From contig NZ_BBQM01000015.1 of assembly GCF_000876015.1 (NCBI RefSeq), positions 476,966 through 540,965 of the forward strand: DNA of 64,000 nt. Reading direction: 5' to 3'. Every line of letters starts with the position of its first letter. Positions within the stretch are counted from its first letter, which is position 1. This DNA comes from Cupriavidus basilensis (GTDB lineage: Bacteria; Pseudomonadota; Gammaproteobacteria; Burkholderiales; Burkholderiaceae). Both the position numbers and the translations under genes were made by a program. The notes under the pieces were generated by a model. It was given only the letters and a program-made list of their open reading frames with translations, was not told the origin of the DNA and searched no databases. Shown here piece after piece: positions 28,022 through 36,901 of this stretch.

Positions 28022-28439
28022 GCTGTTTCTTTTCCTTTAACTGATGGCAGGTTGAATTTGCCTGTTGGGGCAAAAAGCGCGCGCGCACGAACCCAGCCGA
28101 TCGCGTCTTGACGCGTCGATGCAGAGCGATTGCGATTCGAATTGGCGCTACGTGCGATAGAAGATCGCGCGAGGTATGGGACAGGGATGGCAATGCTTCA
28201 CGAGGTCTCCAATATGCTTTTTATATTTCGTCGATTCCGCCTGTTCGGGCCGGGTTCGTCGATGGCTTCATGACAGCAAGAAATCTGCCAGGGGGCGATT
28301 TCACGGTGTGACGGGGGCTGCCGGCCCGCCGGCGTTGCAGCCGCCATCGCGTGGTGTTGCATTCGCGTTGCATAGCGTTGCATCGTGTTGCATACTGCGT
28401 CGCTGGCGCAGACCCCAAAAATAAACAAGGAGACCGGAT
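28022..28439. other. Divergent control region of the GntP-dehydrogenase operon and its activator
   Basis: 418 bases between divergent genes. It should hold the sigma-54 promoter of the dehydrogenase operon, but I could not find a convincing GG-N10-GC pair for it. The activator-proximal end has the GTTGCAT array, and an AAGGAG ribosome site lies seven bases before the GTG of the activator gene. A/T-rich sequence (CTTTTTATATTTCG) lies at about 28217-28230. Confidence 0.55.
28334..28393. promoter_or_regulatory. Helically phased GTTGCAT array, candidate activator binding sites
   Basis: GTTGCAT occurs at 28356, 28367, 28377 and 28387, with GTTGCAG at 28334. Start-to-start distances are 22, 11, 10 and 10 bases, that is, whole helical turns. 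It lies 47-106 bases before the PrpR-type activator gene and ~310-350 bases upstream of the dehydrogenase start, a normal position for a sigma-54 enhancer and for self-repression. Confidence 0.65.
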
Positions 28440-30299
28440 GTGACCGCGAATATCGGCTTCATCGTGCCGAACGACGCAATGCATGAGGTCGCGAAGGATG
28501 CGCTCGCGGCGCATCGCGACATCCGCATTCGCGTCGGACTGATGACGGAAGCGGGGCCGATCGCGAATGATCTGATCGAAGAGGGCGCCGAGATCATCAT
28601 TGCCCGGGCGGAAACCGCGCGCACGCTCAAGGATTCGAGAATCGCGGCGCCGATCGTCGACGTGCCCATCACTATTTCCGATCTGATTCGCGCGGTGGAA
28701 AGCATGAAGCCGCATGGGACGAAAATCGGTGTCGTCTGTTTCGCCTCGATGATTTACGACCTCGACTGGCTTGGCCAGTTGCTCGGCGTCGAATTGCGCA
28801 AATATCTGATCACGCACAGCGACGAGGCCGCGAATGCCGTGCGGGCCGCGCGCGACGACGGCAACGACGGCATCATCGGCGGCGGCGTCAGCGTCATGCG
28901 CGCGCTGGAAGCGAATATCGCCGCGAGCCTGATTCCGATGGGCAGGGAAGCGATTCTGCTGGCGGCACAGCAGGCCCGGCAGATTCAGTCCGCGATGGTT
29001 CAGGTGCGCGAGCGCAATATCCTGATCAATACGATCTTCGACAATGCGTACGAAGGCATCGTCACCACCGACGCCGAAGGCAATATCACCAGTTTCAATC
29101 TCGCCGCCGAAAAGCTCACCGGCATTCGCCGCGCGTCGGCGATCGGCGCGAAAATCGATCAGGTATGGCCCGCGCTGCAACTCGATGCCTCGATAAGAAT
29201 CGATCAGCGCGAAGCCGATCAGATCATCGACATGAACGGCACGCGGCTCGTGTGCGGCAAGGCGCCCATCGTTTTCGACGACCGTCCCATCGGCGCGATC
29301 GCGACGTTTCAGGAAACCGCGCGGATCGAGAAAATGGAGGTGGCGATCCGCAAGAAGACTTACGCGCAAGGCCACGTTGCCCATTTCACGTTCGACCAGA
29401 TCATCGGCGCGAGCGAAGCGATCACGGACGCCATCGAAGTTGCGAAGGATTATGCGAAGTCACCGTTCAGCGTGCTGATTCTCGGAGAAACCGGCACCGG
29501 GAAGGAGGCATTCGCGCAGAGTATCCACAATGCATCGCGTCATGCCGACGGCCCGTTCGTCGCGATCAATTGCGCGGCGTTGCCGGCGCAGATTCTCGAA
29601 AGCGAGCTGTTTGGCTATGTCGGCGGCGCATTCACCGGCGCAAGCCGCGAAGGCAAGCCGGGATTGTTCGAAGTCGCGCATAACGGCACGGTGTTTCTCG
29701 ATGAAATCGGCGAGATGGACTATGCGAATCAGGGCCGGCTGCTGCGTTTCCTGCAGGAAAAGACCATCCGCCGCCTGGGAAGCGAGCGCAACATTCCCGT
29801 CAACGTGCGGATCGTCGCCGCGACGAATCAGAATCTCGACGAACTGGTCGCGCAAAAGACCTTTCGCGAAGATCTTTTCTATCGCCTGAACGTGCTGTCG
29901 TTGACGCTGCCGCCCTTGCGCGAGCGGCGCGGCGATGTCGCGCGCTTCGTCGACGTTTTCCTCGCGCGCTACGCGAAGGAGCAGCAGCGCCAGTTGTCGA
30001 TCGAAGCGGCCGCTATCCGCAGTCTCGAAGCGTTCGCATGGCCTGGCAACGTGCGGCAGCTCCAGAATGTCATCGCGCGTCTGGTAATCACGGCGAAACA
30101 GCAGCGCATCGGCCGCGCGGCGATCGAATCGATGATGAAGGCAGGTCGGCGCAATCCCGACGAGAGCCGCAAGGTCCGGCGCATCAAGGACGCGCTCGAG
30201 CGCAGCGGGGGCAAGTACGCGGATGCGGCCGCGCTGCTCGGCGTTGATCGGTCGACGCTGTGGCGGTGGCTGAAGAATTACCGCATTGAGGAAAAATAG
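28440..30299 (+). CDS. PrpR-type sigma-54-dependent transcriptional activator
   Basis: Enhancer-binding protein of 619 aa. The N-terminal PrpR_N domain (about residues 5-175) is the sensor found in propionate/2-methylcitrate activators. A PAS domain follows (about 190-290, NTIFDNAYEGIVTTDAEGNITSFN). The AAA+ domain has Walker A GETGTGKE near residue 348, the sigma-54 contact loop GAFTGA near residue 396, and Walker B VFLDEIGEMD. A Fis-type HTH ends the protein (DAAALLGVDRSTLWRWLK). It starts at GTG, with AAGGAG seven bases before. It is divergent from the dehydrogenase-GntP operon and most likely activates it in response to the imported acid. The intact GAFTGA loop indicates real sigma-54 dependence. 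Confidence 0.93.
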   Translation: MTANIGFIVPNDAMHEVAKDALAAHRDIRIRVGLMTEAGPIANDLIEEGAEIIIARAETARTLKDSRIAAPIVDVPITISDLIRAVESMKPHGTKIGVVCFASMIYDLDWLGQLLGVELRKYLITHSDEAANAVRAARDDGNDGIIGGGVSVMRALEANIAASLIPMGREAILLAAQQARQIQSAMVQVRERNILINTIFDNAYEGIVTTDAEGNITSFNLAAEKLTGIRRASAIGAKIDQVWPALQLDASIRIDQREADQIIDMNGTRLVCGKAPIVFDDRPIGAIATFQETARIEKMEVAIRKKTYAQGHVAHFTFDQIIGASEAITDAIEVAKDYAKSPFSVLILGETGTGKEAFAQSIHNASRHADGPFVAINCAALPAQILESELFGYVGGAFTGASREGKPGLFEVAHNGTVFLDEIGEMDYANQGRLLRFLQEKTIRRLGSERNIPVNVRIVAATNQNLDELVAQKTFREDLFYRLNVLSLTLPPLRERRGDVARFVDVFLARYAKEQQRQLSIEAAAIRSLEAFAWPGNVRQLQNVIARLVITAKQQRIGRAAIESMMKAGRRNPDESRKVRRIKDALERSGGKYADAAALLGVDRSTLWRWLKNYRIEEK

Positions 30300-30325
30300 G
30301 CGTCAGGCGGAGCTGGCACGCGCCG

Positions 30326-30357
30326 GCCTGCCAGCCCGCGCCGGCGTGCTGGCAGGC
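30326..30357 (+). terminator. Strong hairpin after the sigma-54 activator
   Basis: Perfect 10-bp stem GCCTGCCAGC / GCTGGCAGGC with a 12-base loop, 26 bases after the stop codon. There is no T-run, so it may end transcription only with Rho or act from both sides. Confidence 0.45.
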
Positions 30358-30487
30358 TGCGGCCGCTGGGGCGGCCGGGGCGTTTCCGGCGACCTCTGTT
30401 CGGGGCGGATGCGTTGTGGCTCAAATCTGGACTTTTCCACTGGCCGGCCGAGGCAATCAGCCCCCACCGGCCAGTCTCGTGACAGCC

Positions 30488-31570
30488 CTAGGCTCGGACC
30501 AGTTCGGTGTACCCCTCGGCGCCGCCGCCAAAGAAGGTAGCCGCCGCTGCCTCATGCAGAGGCACGTCCGACCGCAGCCGCTCAACGAGGTCGGGATTTC
30601 CGATGAAGGGCTTGCCGAAGGCGATCATGTCCGCGTGACCGGAAGCGGTGGCGTTCAGGGCGCGGTGCCGGTCGTATCCATTGTTGGCAATGTAGGCGCC
30701 GCCGAAGGCTGCGCGCAGGGCTTGCACGTCGAACGTTGCGGCGCCGTTGCCGCCGTGCAACTGCCCCTCGACGGCATGGAGGTATGCCAGTCCCATCTCG
30801 CCGAGCCGGCGAGCCAGGTAGCCGTGCGTTTCCATCGGCGTGCTGTCCAGCGGCGTGTCCCCTACCGCGGTCGAGAAGGGGGATAGGCGAAGCCCGACGC
30901 GATCGGCGCCCCAGACCCCGGCGACAGCTTCCACCACTTCCAGCGACAGGCGTGCGCGGTTTTCAATGGAGCCGCCGTAGCGGTCTTCGCGGTGGTTTGT
31001 GCTGTCGCGCAGGAATTGCTCCAGCAGGTAGCCGTTGGCTGCGTGTACTTCCACGCCATCGAACCCGGCGGCCTTCGCGCGGCGCGCGGCGCTTCGGTAG
31101 TCTTCCACGATGCCGGCGATCTCCTCGGTGGCAAGTGCCCGCGGCATCGACGGCGGCAGGTGTCCGGCTTCGGTAAAGACGTTGCCGCCAGCCTGGATGG
31201 CGGACGGCGCTACCGGCGCGGCGCCGTCTTCCTGCAGGCTGACATGCGACATGCGGCCCACATGCCACAACTGCATCACGATGCGGCCGCCCGCCGCATG
31301 GACCGCGTTGGTCACGGGTGCCCAGGCATCCACATGCGCGTCGGTGTAGATGCCGGGCGTGTAAGCATAGCTACGACCCTGGCGCGAGATGTTGGTTGCC
31401 TCGGTGATGATCAGGCCCGCCGACGCTCGCTGTCCGTAGTAGTCGACGGCCAGCGGCGTCTGGACACCGTCCATGCCTGCGCGCGACCGGGTCAGCGGCG
31501 CCATGGCGATGCGGTTGCGGACGTCGATGGCGCCCAGGCGGAAGGGGGTAAAAAGCGATTCGGAAGACAT
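30488..31570 (-). CDS. Old Yellow Enzyme family ene-reductase (NADH:flavin oxidoreductase)
   Basis: FMN enzyme of 360 aa that reduces activated C=C bonds, nitroaromatics or nitrate esters with NAD(P)H (NemA/XenA-XenB type, classical OYE). The start reads LFTPFRLGAIDVRNRIAMAPLTRSRA; MQLWHVGRMSH, EVHAANGYLLEQFL and NHREDRYGGSIENRARLSLEVV are the family's FMN- and substrate-binding segments. The C-terminus has the phosphate loop MIAFGKPFIGNPDL. It is divergent from a LysR gene with paired palindromes between, so it is probably inducible by electrophiles. Confidence 0.93.
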   Translation of the reverse strand: MSSESLFTPFRLGAIDVRNRIAMAPLTRSRAGMDGVQTPLAVDYYGQRASAGLIITEATNISRQGRSYAYTPGIYTDAHVDAWAPVTNAVHAAGGRIVMQLWHVGRMSHVSLQEDGAAPVAPSAIQAGGNVFTEAGHLPPSMPRALATEEIAGIVEDYRSAARRAKAAGFDGVEVHAANGYLLEQFLRDSTNHREDRYGGSIENRARLSLEVVEAVAGVWGADRVGLRLSPFSTAVGDTPLDSTPMETHGYLARRLGEMGLAYLHAVEGQLHGGNGAATFDVQALRAAFGGAYIANNGYDRHRALNATASGHADMIAFGKPFIGNPDLVERLRSDVPLHEAAAATFFGGGAEGYTELVRA

Positions 31571-31684
31571 GGCGACTCCAGTGGCTGTGTGCGGATGCAG
31601 TGTGGAAAGAGTGCTGCCGCCTGTCCGTCAGGCAGGGGAGGCAACCTCTCTGTGCAATGGAGTATGTGCACTGCCTGTTCATTC

Positions 31685-31734
31685 ATCCAATTTATTTATT
31701 GGATTCCAGATATTTTTCTGACAATATATCTGGA
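31685..31734. promoter_or_regulatory. Two perfect inverted repeats in the OYE/LysR control region
   Basis: ATCCAAT-TTATTT-ATTGGAT at 31685-31704 is followed at once by TCCAGATAT-N12-ATATCTGGA at 31705-31734. The second ends on the first base of the LysR start codon. Both are A/T-rich in a GC-rich setting and fit LysR recognition and activation sites. Confidence 0.65.
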
Positions 31735-32651
31735 TGCGCTACGACCTGAATCTCTTGCCCGTATTCCTGACGCTCATGGAGGAGCGAAGCGTCACGCGTG
31801 CGGCCGAGCGGCTGGGGATGACGCAACCGGCGCTGTCCAATGCCCTGGCGAGACTGCGGGATTTGTTGCAGGACCCCCTGTTCATTCGCGAACGGTACGG
31901 CATGCAGCCAACGGAGAAAGCCGAAGCGCTGGCGCCCGGCATCGCCGCCGCGATCGGCCAGCTCGACGAGCTGGTACTGGGCCAGCAGGGCTTCGACCCG
32001 AAGCAGGCGGAGCGTCTGTTCATACTGGCGCCGAGCAGCTACGTCGAGTTCGTGCTGTTGCCTGGAATCGTCACGCGGTTGAGCGAGCGGGCACCGGGAA
32101 TTCGGCTGCGGCTGGTGCCGTTTGGCACGGACCTGGCCGAGACCGGCGTGGGTTCCGGCGCTACCGCGATGGTGCTGGGCCGCATTGTCGACCCGCCTGA
32201 CAACCTCGTGGTGCAGCCCCTGATGGAAGACGGCATTGCCTGCGTGGTGCGCGCCGACCATCCGCATGTACACAAGCGAATGTCCAGGCAACAGTACGAG
32301 CAGCTCAAGCACGTCAATGTGCTGCCACCCGGCCGCCTGCGCGCGGGTCTGTTCCAGACGCTTCAGCGCCAGGGCCTTCGCCGTGAGGTAGCGATATCCG
32401 TCACGCACTTCATGGCGGTTCCGGAACTTGTTGCCGCGACAGACTATTGCGCGACGCTACCTGCGCTGATCTGTCGCCATCTCGCAAGCGATGCCCGGCT
32501 GAAGATACTGGCCGCGCCAGTGGACCTGGGGACATTCCCGGTGGATATGGCGTGGCATGTCCGCTACCGCCATGATGCTGCGCACCAGTGGTTGCGTGAA
32601 CTGGTCACCGAAGTCGCTCGTGAAATCATGCTTCGCAAAGCGGCAAAGTGA
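31734..32651 (+). CDS. LysR-family regulator of the ene-reductase
   Basis: Regulator of 305 aa. The start MRYDLNLLPVFLTLMEERSV, the HTH VTRAAERLGMTQPALSNALARLR and the following LQDPLFIRERYGMQPT are typical of the NodD/LinR-like branch of LysR proteins that sense aromatic or electrophilic compounds. The effector domain runs from about residue 95. There is no Shine-Dalgarno in the 20 bases before the ATG: a palindrome arm runs straight into it, so the mRNA may be leaderless or the operator may cover translation start. It is divergent from the OYE gene. Confidence 0.92.
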   Translation: MRYDLNLLPVFLTLMEERSVTRAAERLGMTQPALSNALARLRDLLQDPLFIRERYGMQPTEKAEALAPGIAAAIGQLDELVLGQQGFDPKQAERLFILAPSSYVEFVLLPGIVTRLSERAPGIRLRLVPFGTDLAETGVGSGATAMVLGRIVDPPDNLVVQPLMEDGIACVVRADHPHVHKRMSRQQYEQLKHVNVLPPGRLRAGLFQTLQRQGLRREVAISVTHFMAVPELVAATDYCATLPALICRHLASDARLKILAAPVDLGTFPVDMAWHVRYRHDAAHQWLRELVTEVAREIMLRKAAK

Positions 32652-32739
32652 GGCGCGGGGTCATCGCCGGTTGTCCGTAGCTTTCCGCGAAGCGGCGGGT
32701 GACGTGAAGCTTCTCGAGCAGCCGGGCAATCTTGGTCAT
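32626..32739 (-). CDS. Possible small protein (37 aa)
   Basis: MTKIARLLEKLHVTRRFAES... with a fair ribosome site (GGAG, six bases from ATG). It overlaps the end of the LysR gene antisense by 26 bases. The first half could be an amphipathic helix. I recognise no family. It lies downstream of the thioesterase gene on the same strand, at a distance of about 280 bases. Confidence 0.3.
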   Translation of the reverse strand: MTKIARLLEKLHVTRRFAESYGQPAMTPRLTLPLCEA

Positions 32740-33016
32740 GATGGTCTCCAGAGCGTATCGGGAAGGCGGCGGACCGGCGACCGGGCCTTGATCGCATCGG
32801 CGCGCGCTGCCTCCACAACGGCAGTGTGGTTCATGACAATGAGCGGAAAATGAGCGGGGATGCCCGGCGGCCGGCGGGTCGCTCGCGGCCCCGGGGATCT
32901 TGCCGGCGCGGCGCGACGCGGCTCCCGATGTGCTTTTTTCCACATCGGCGCGTCAAGCCGCATCCTGCCGGGAATGTGCGGACGCGCTCTCGCCCGGCGG
33001 ATGCGCATCCGCGACC
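32740..33016. other. Intergenic region after the thioesterase gene
   Basis: About 280 bases without a supported gene, between the end of the thioesterase gene and the small ORF. No clear terminator hairpin with a T-run was found. Confidence 0.5.
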
Positions 33017-33529
33017 TCAGCGCCGCGTCGTGCCGTCGAGTTTTTCCATGTAGGCAATCAGTGCGGGCGGCACCGGCAGACGTTCCCGGGTGGTGTTGCG
33101 ATACCAGACCACGATGGTATGCGCGGTCGCGGCCAGGCCACCGTGCCACACCGCGTAGTCCATCCGCAGGCTCGTTCGGCCGACCCACGCGGTGCGGCAG
33201 GTCACGAGCACTTCGTCGCCAAGCGAGATGGGCTGCTCGTAGGTGCAGGTCGTCTCGCGGATGACTGGCCCGGGCGTGTCCGGCCCGGTCAGGGGATAGC
33301 CGGCGGCTTCCAGGTAGCGGTTGCGGGTTTCCTCGAACCAGACGAAGTGCGTGCGGTTGCTGACGTGCTGGTAGGCATCGGTTTCGCTCCATCGCGCGCG
33401 GAAGGTGATCCCGAACGACCATGCGCCCTCGACGCCGAAGCGCGCGCGCAGCGCATCGCTCACGGCGTTGGACACCAGCGCGGGCGCCTGCGTTGCCGGT
33501 GCCGCGTCGGCCCCATTTTCATTTGCCAT
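33017..33529 (-). CDS. Acyl-CoA thioesterase, hotdog fold (4HBT family)
   Basis: Hydrolyses an acyl-CoA to the free acid and CoA. It is 170 aa with ~30 extra N-terminal residues before the hotdog domain. FRARWSETDAYQHVSNRTHFVWFEETRNRYLE is the 4HBT signature with the catalytic Asp; VTCRTAWVGRTSLRMDYAVW forms the central strands. The ATG at 33529 has GGCAGGA just upstream; the much longer open frame that continues upstream runs antisense through two real genes. It is divergent from the Liv-type transporter operon and may relieve build-up of CoA esters made by that pathway. Confidence 0.88.
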   Translation of the reverse strand: MANENGADAAPATQAPALVSNAVSDALRARFGVEGAWSFGITFRARWSETDAYQHVSNRTHFVWFEETRNRYLEAAGYPLTGPDTPGPVIRETTCTYEQPISLGDEVLVTCRTAWVGRTSLRMDYAVWHGGLAATAHTIVVWYRNTTRERLPVPPALIAYMEKLDGTTRR

Positions 33530-33640
33530 CGATCCTGCCTCCTGGTTGTGCTGCCGATGTCGGTTCCAGCGCCCCGGCCGTCCGCCGGCGCCGGAATTTT
33601 GCGGCGGTGCAGCTACGGGAATATCCCTAAGGCGCTTTTC

Positions 33641-33660
33641 TGAATTCAGATAGATTCTAT
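33641..33660. promoter_or_regulatory. A/T-rich dyads between thioesterase and Liv-type operon
   Basis: TGAATTCA (33641-33648) is followed by ATAGA-T-TCTAT (33650-33660) and then TATAAATATA. They are a plausible operator plus promoter core in the 240-base divergent region, perhaps for the GntR/FCD regulator encoded 7.6 kb downstream. Confidence 0.45.
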
Positions 33661-33769
33661 AAATATACGGAGGTGACGTGTAAAAAGACTTGGCGATGAC
33701 CAACCACACACGTCGCAGCGCCGGCCGATTGAGGGCGGAACTCTCAACACAACAACTAGGAGACAGCGA

Positions 33770-35062
33770 ATGATCTATGGTCGGAGCCCTTGTCGAAGCC
33801 CTTCGGGCCGTCGCCTCATGTTCTGCGCGGTGGCGTCCGCGCTCATTGCCTGGTCGGCCGCGGCGCGCGCGGCCGACGCGGGCATCTCCGACTCCGAGAT
33901 CGTGTTCGGGGTCTCCGTGGCGCAGTCCGGCCCCAATGCCGCCTACGGCGCCATCGGCGTGGGGGTCAAGGGCTGCTTCGATTACCTCAACGCCGAGCAG
34001 GGCGGCGTCAAGGTCGGCGACGGCAAGACGCGCAAGATCAAGATCGAGACGCTCGACGACGCCATGGAGCCGGCCCGCGCGCTGCAGAACGCGCGCCGCT
34101 TCGTGGAGCAGTCGAAGGTCTTCGCCGTGATCGGCAACAACGGCACCGGCGCCAACCTCGGAACGCGCTCGTACTACAACGCCGAGAAGATACCGCAGGC
34201 CTTCATCGGCTCGGGCGGCCCGATGTTCGGCGCGAGGGCGGAGGTCGAGAAGTTCCCCTGGACCATGCTCGGCTATCTCTCGTACAACACCGAGGCGGCC
34301 ATGTACGCGGAGTTCATCAAGCAGAAGTGGCCGAACGCCAAGATCGCGCTGATCAACGACGACAGCGGCGGCCCCTTCTTCGCCGACACCTTCGTCAAGA
34401 CCGCCAAGGCGCTCGGCCTGAACATCGTAGCCCACGAGGAGCACAGCTACAGCGAGCCGACCATCAATGCGAAGATCAGCCGCCTGAAGGAGTCGGGGGC
34501 CGACGTCTTCGTCGAGGCGACCACGCCGAAGTTCGTCGTGCAGGCCATCAAGCAGACCGCCGCCATCAACTGGAAGCCGGTGCACATCGTCTGGAACGTG
34601 GGCGCCAGCATCGGCGGCACGCTGGTGCCCGCCGGCGCCGACATCTCCAAGGGCATCTACAGCGGCCTCTACATCAAGGACGCGACCAACCCGGCGTTCG
34701 CGAACGACGAGGACATGAAGACCTACCTCACCAAGCTCAAGCAGTACGCGCCGGGCGCGAACGTGGCGGACCAGAACGCGACGATGGGCTGGTACGACTG
34801 CATGGCCACGAAGGCCGTGCTGGAGCGGATGAAGACGCCGACGCGCGACGCCTTCATGGCGTCCATCCGCAGCCTGGACAACGTCAAGGTGCCGATCCTG
34901 CTCGAAGGCATCAGGCTGAACACCAAGGGGACGGCCGACGGCTACCCGATCGAGTCCGTGCAGATCGCCCAGTTCGACGGCGTGAAGTTCGTGCCGGTCG
35001 GCGGCGTTCTCAACTACGAGGGCCGCACGCCCGCGTGGGAACCGCGCGCCAAGTCGAACTGA
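33770..35062 (+). CDS. ABC transporter substrate-binding protein, branched-chain amino-acid type
   Basis: Periplasmic receptor of 430 aa (Peripla_BP_6, LivJ/UrtA-like) for the importer encoded just downstream. It has a signal peptide (LMFCAVASALIAWSAAARA, cleavage likely before ADAGIS). The mature protein starts ISDSEIVFGVSVAQSGPNAAYG, the usual first strand and ligand loop, and has FAVIGNNGTGANLG for the second domain. The ATG at 33770 has AGGAGACA nine bases upstream. Family 6 receptors bind amino acids, amides, urea and aromatic or short-chain acids; the neighbours suggest an acid or alcohol rather than an amino acid. Confidence 0.92.
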   Translation: MIYGRSPCRSPSGRRLMFCAVASALIAWSAAARAADAGISDSEIVFGVSVAQSGPNAAYGAIGVGVKGCFDYLNAEQGGVKVGDGKTRKIKIETLDDAMEPARALQNARRFVEQSKVFAVIGNNGTGANLGTRSYYNAEKIPQAFIGSGGPMFGARAEVEKFPWTMLGYLSYNTEAAMYAEFIKQKWPNAKIALINDDSGGPFFADTFVKTAKALGLNIVAHEEHSYSEPTINAKISRLKESGADVFVEATTPKFVVQAIKQTAAINWKPVHIVWNVGASIGGTLVPAGADISKGIYSGLYIKDATNPAFANDEDMKTYLTKLKQYAPGANVADQNATMGWYDCMATKAVLERMKTPTRDAFMASIRSLDNVKVPILLEGIRLNTKGTADGYPIESVQIAQFDGVKFVPVGGVLNYEGRTPAWEPRAKSN

Positions 35063-35075
35063 TCCCAACCCCAAG

Positions 35076-35110
35076 ACAGCACAGCACAGCACAGCACAGC
35101 GCAGCACAGA
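35076..35110. repeat. Pentanucleotide tandem repeat (ACAGC)5-GCAGC-ACAGA
   Basis: Seven 5-base units, five perfect, begin 13 bases after the binding-protein stop and run into the ribosome site (GAGGAG) of the next gene. Unit length is not a multiple of three but lies outside coding sequence, so changes would alter leader length rather than frame. Confidence 0.9.
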
Positions 35111-35123
35111 GGAGCGATTTGAA

Positions 35124-36067
35124 ATGACACAAGTGAAAGAACACGCGTTCGCCACGGTCGGCTTCATCGGTCTCGGCACGATGGGCCACCGCATGGTCCG
35201 GCATCTCAAGGGCTCGGCCACGCTGCTGGTCAGCGACGCCAACGCGGCCGCGGCCGCGGCGGCGGCCGAAGCGGTCGGCGGCAGGGTGGCGACGGTGGCG
35301 GACATGGCCGCGGCGGACGCGGTGATCCTGATGCTGCCTACCAGCCAGGTGGTCGACGCCGTCCTGCGCGGCGAGGGCGGCAAGGGCCTGTTCGACGCGC
35401 TCAAGCCGGGCGCCCTGATCATCGACATGAGCTCGTCGGCGCCGACCAACTCGGTCGCGAACGCCGAAGAGGCGAAGCGCCGCGGCCTGCGCTTCATCGA
35501 CGCGCCGGTCTCGGGCGGCGCCATCGGCGCGGAGAAGGGCACGCTCGCGATCATGGTGGGCGGCGACGCCGCCGACTACGAAGCGGCCCGCCCGCTGCTG
35601 CTGAAGATGGGGCCGAACGTGTTCCACGTCGGCAGGGTCGGCGCCGGCCACGCGGTCAAGGCGCTGAACAACCTGATGTCGGCCACCGCGCTCGCGGTCA
35701 ACAGCGAGGCCTTCGCGGTCGGCGAGAAGTTCGGGCTGGACCCGGCGACCATGCTCAAGGTCGTCAACGCCTCGAGCGGCCAGAACTGGGTCTCCATGAC
35801 GCACTGGCAGCCCCAGATCGTCGACCGCAAGTTCGCCTGCGGCTTCACCATGCAGCTGCTCGAGAAGGACGTGCGCGTGGCGATGTCGCTCTACGACGCG
35901 ATGGGCGCGAAGGGCACGGTCTCGCGCAGCGTGGCGGCCTCGTGCGCGCAGTCGCTGCGCGCGGCCGCGCCGGGTGCCGACATGTCGGTCATGGCGCAGC
36001 AGGCGCAGCAGGAGCTCGGGCTGGGCAGCGCGCCCCGGCAGCCGAAGCCGGGCGAGGCCGTCCGGGC

Positions 36068-36071
<4 letters not shown>
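35124..36071 (+). CDS. 3-hydroxyisobutyrate/beta-hydroxyacid dehydrogenase family protein
   Basis: NAD(P)-dependent oxidation of a 3-hydroxyacid to its semialdehyde, or the reverse (tartronate semialdehyde reductase-like). It is 315 aa, slightly longer than the usual 290-300, with an Ala/Pro-rich tail. The cofactor motif is VGFIGLGTMGHRMVRHL; the substrate segment is FIDAPVSGGAIGAEKGTLAIMVGG; the catalytic Lys lies in GHAVKALNNLMSATALA. It sits between the receptor gene and the ATPase genes of an importer, and its stop overlaps the next start (ATGA), so it is an integral part of the operon. Confidence 0.9.

Positions 36072-36887
<816 letters not shown>

Positions 36888-36901
<14 letters not shown>

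Noticed and set aside
28022..28330. Sigma-54 promoter for the dehydrogenase-GntP operon
   Set aside because: No GG-N10-GC pair with reasonable flanking bases was found on the minus strand; the element is expected but not shown.
30416..30540. Short frame MAQIWTFPLAGRGNQPPP after the sigma-54 activator
   Set aside because: No ribosome site or family; it continues antisense into the ene-reductase gene.
33530..35554. Upstream extension of the thioesterase frame to 845 codons
   Set aside because: The extension lies antisense to the binding-protein and dehydrogenase genes and shows no domain; the ribosome site and family length fix the start at 33529.
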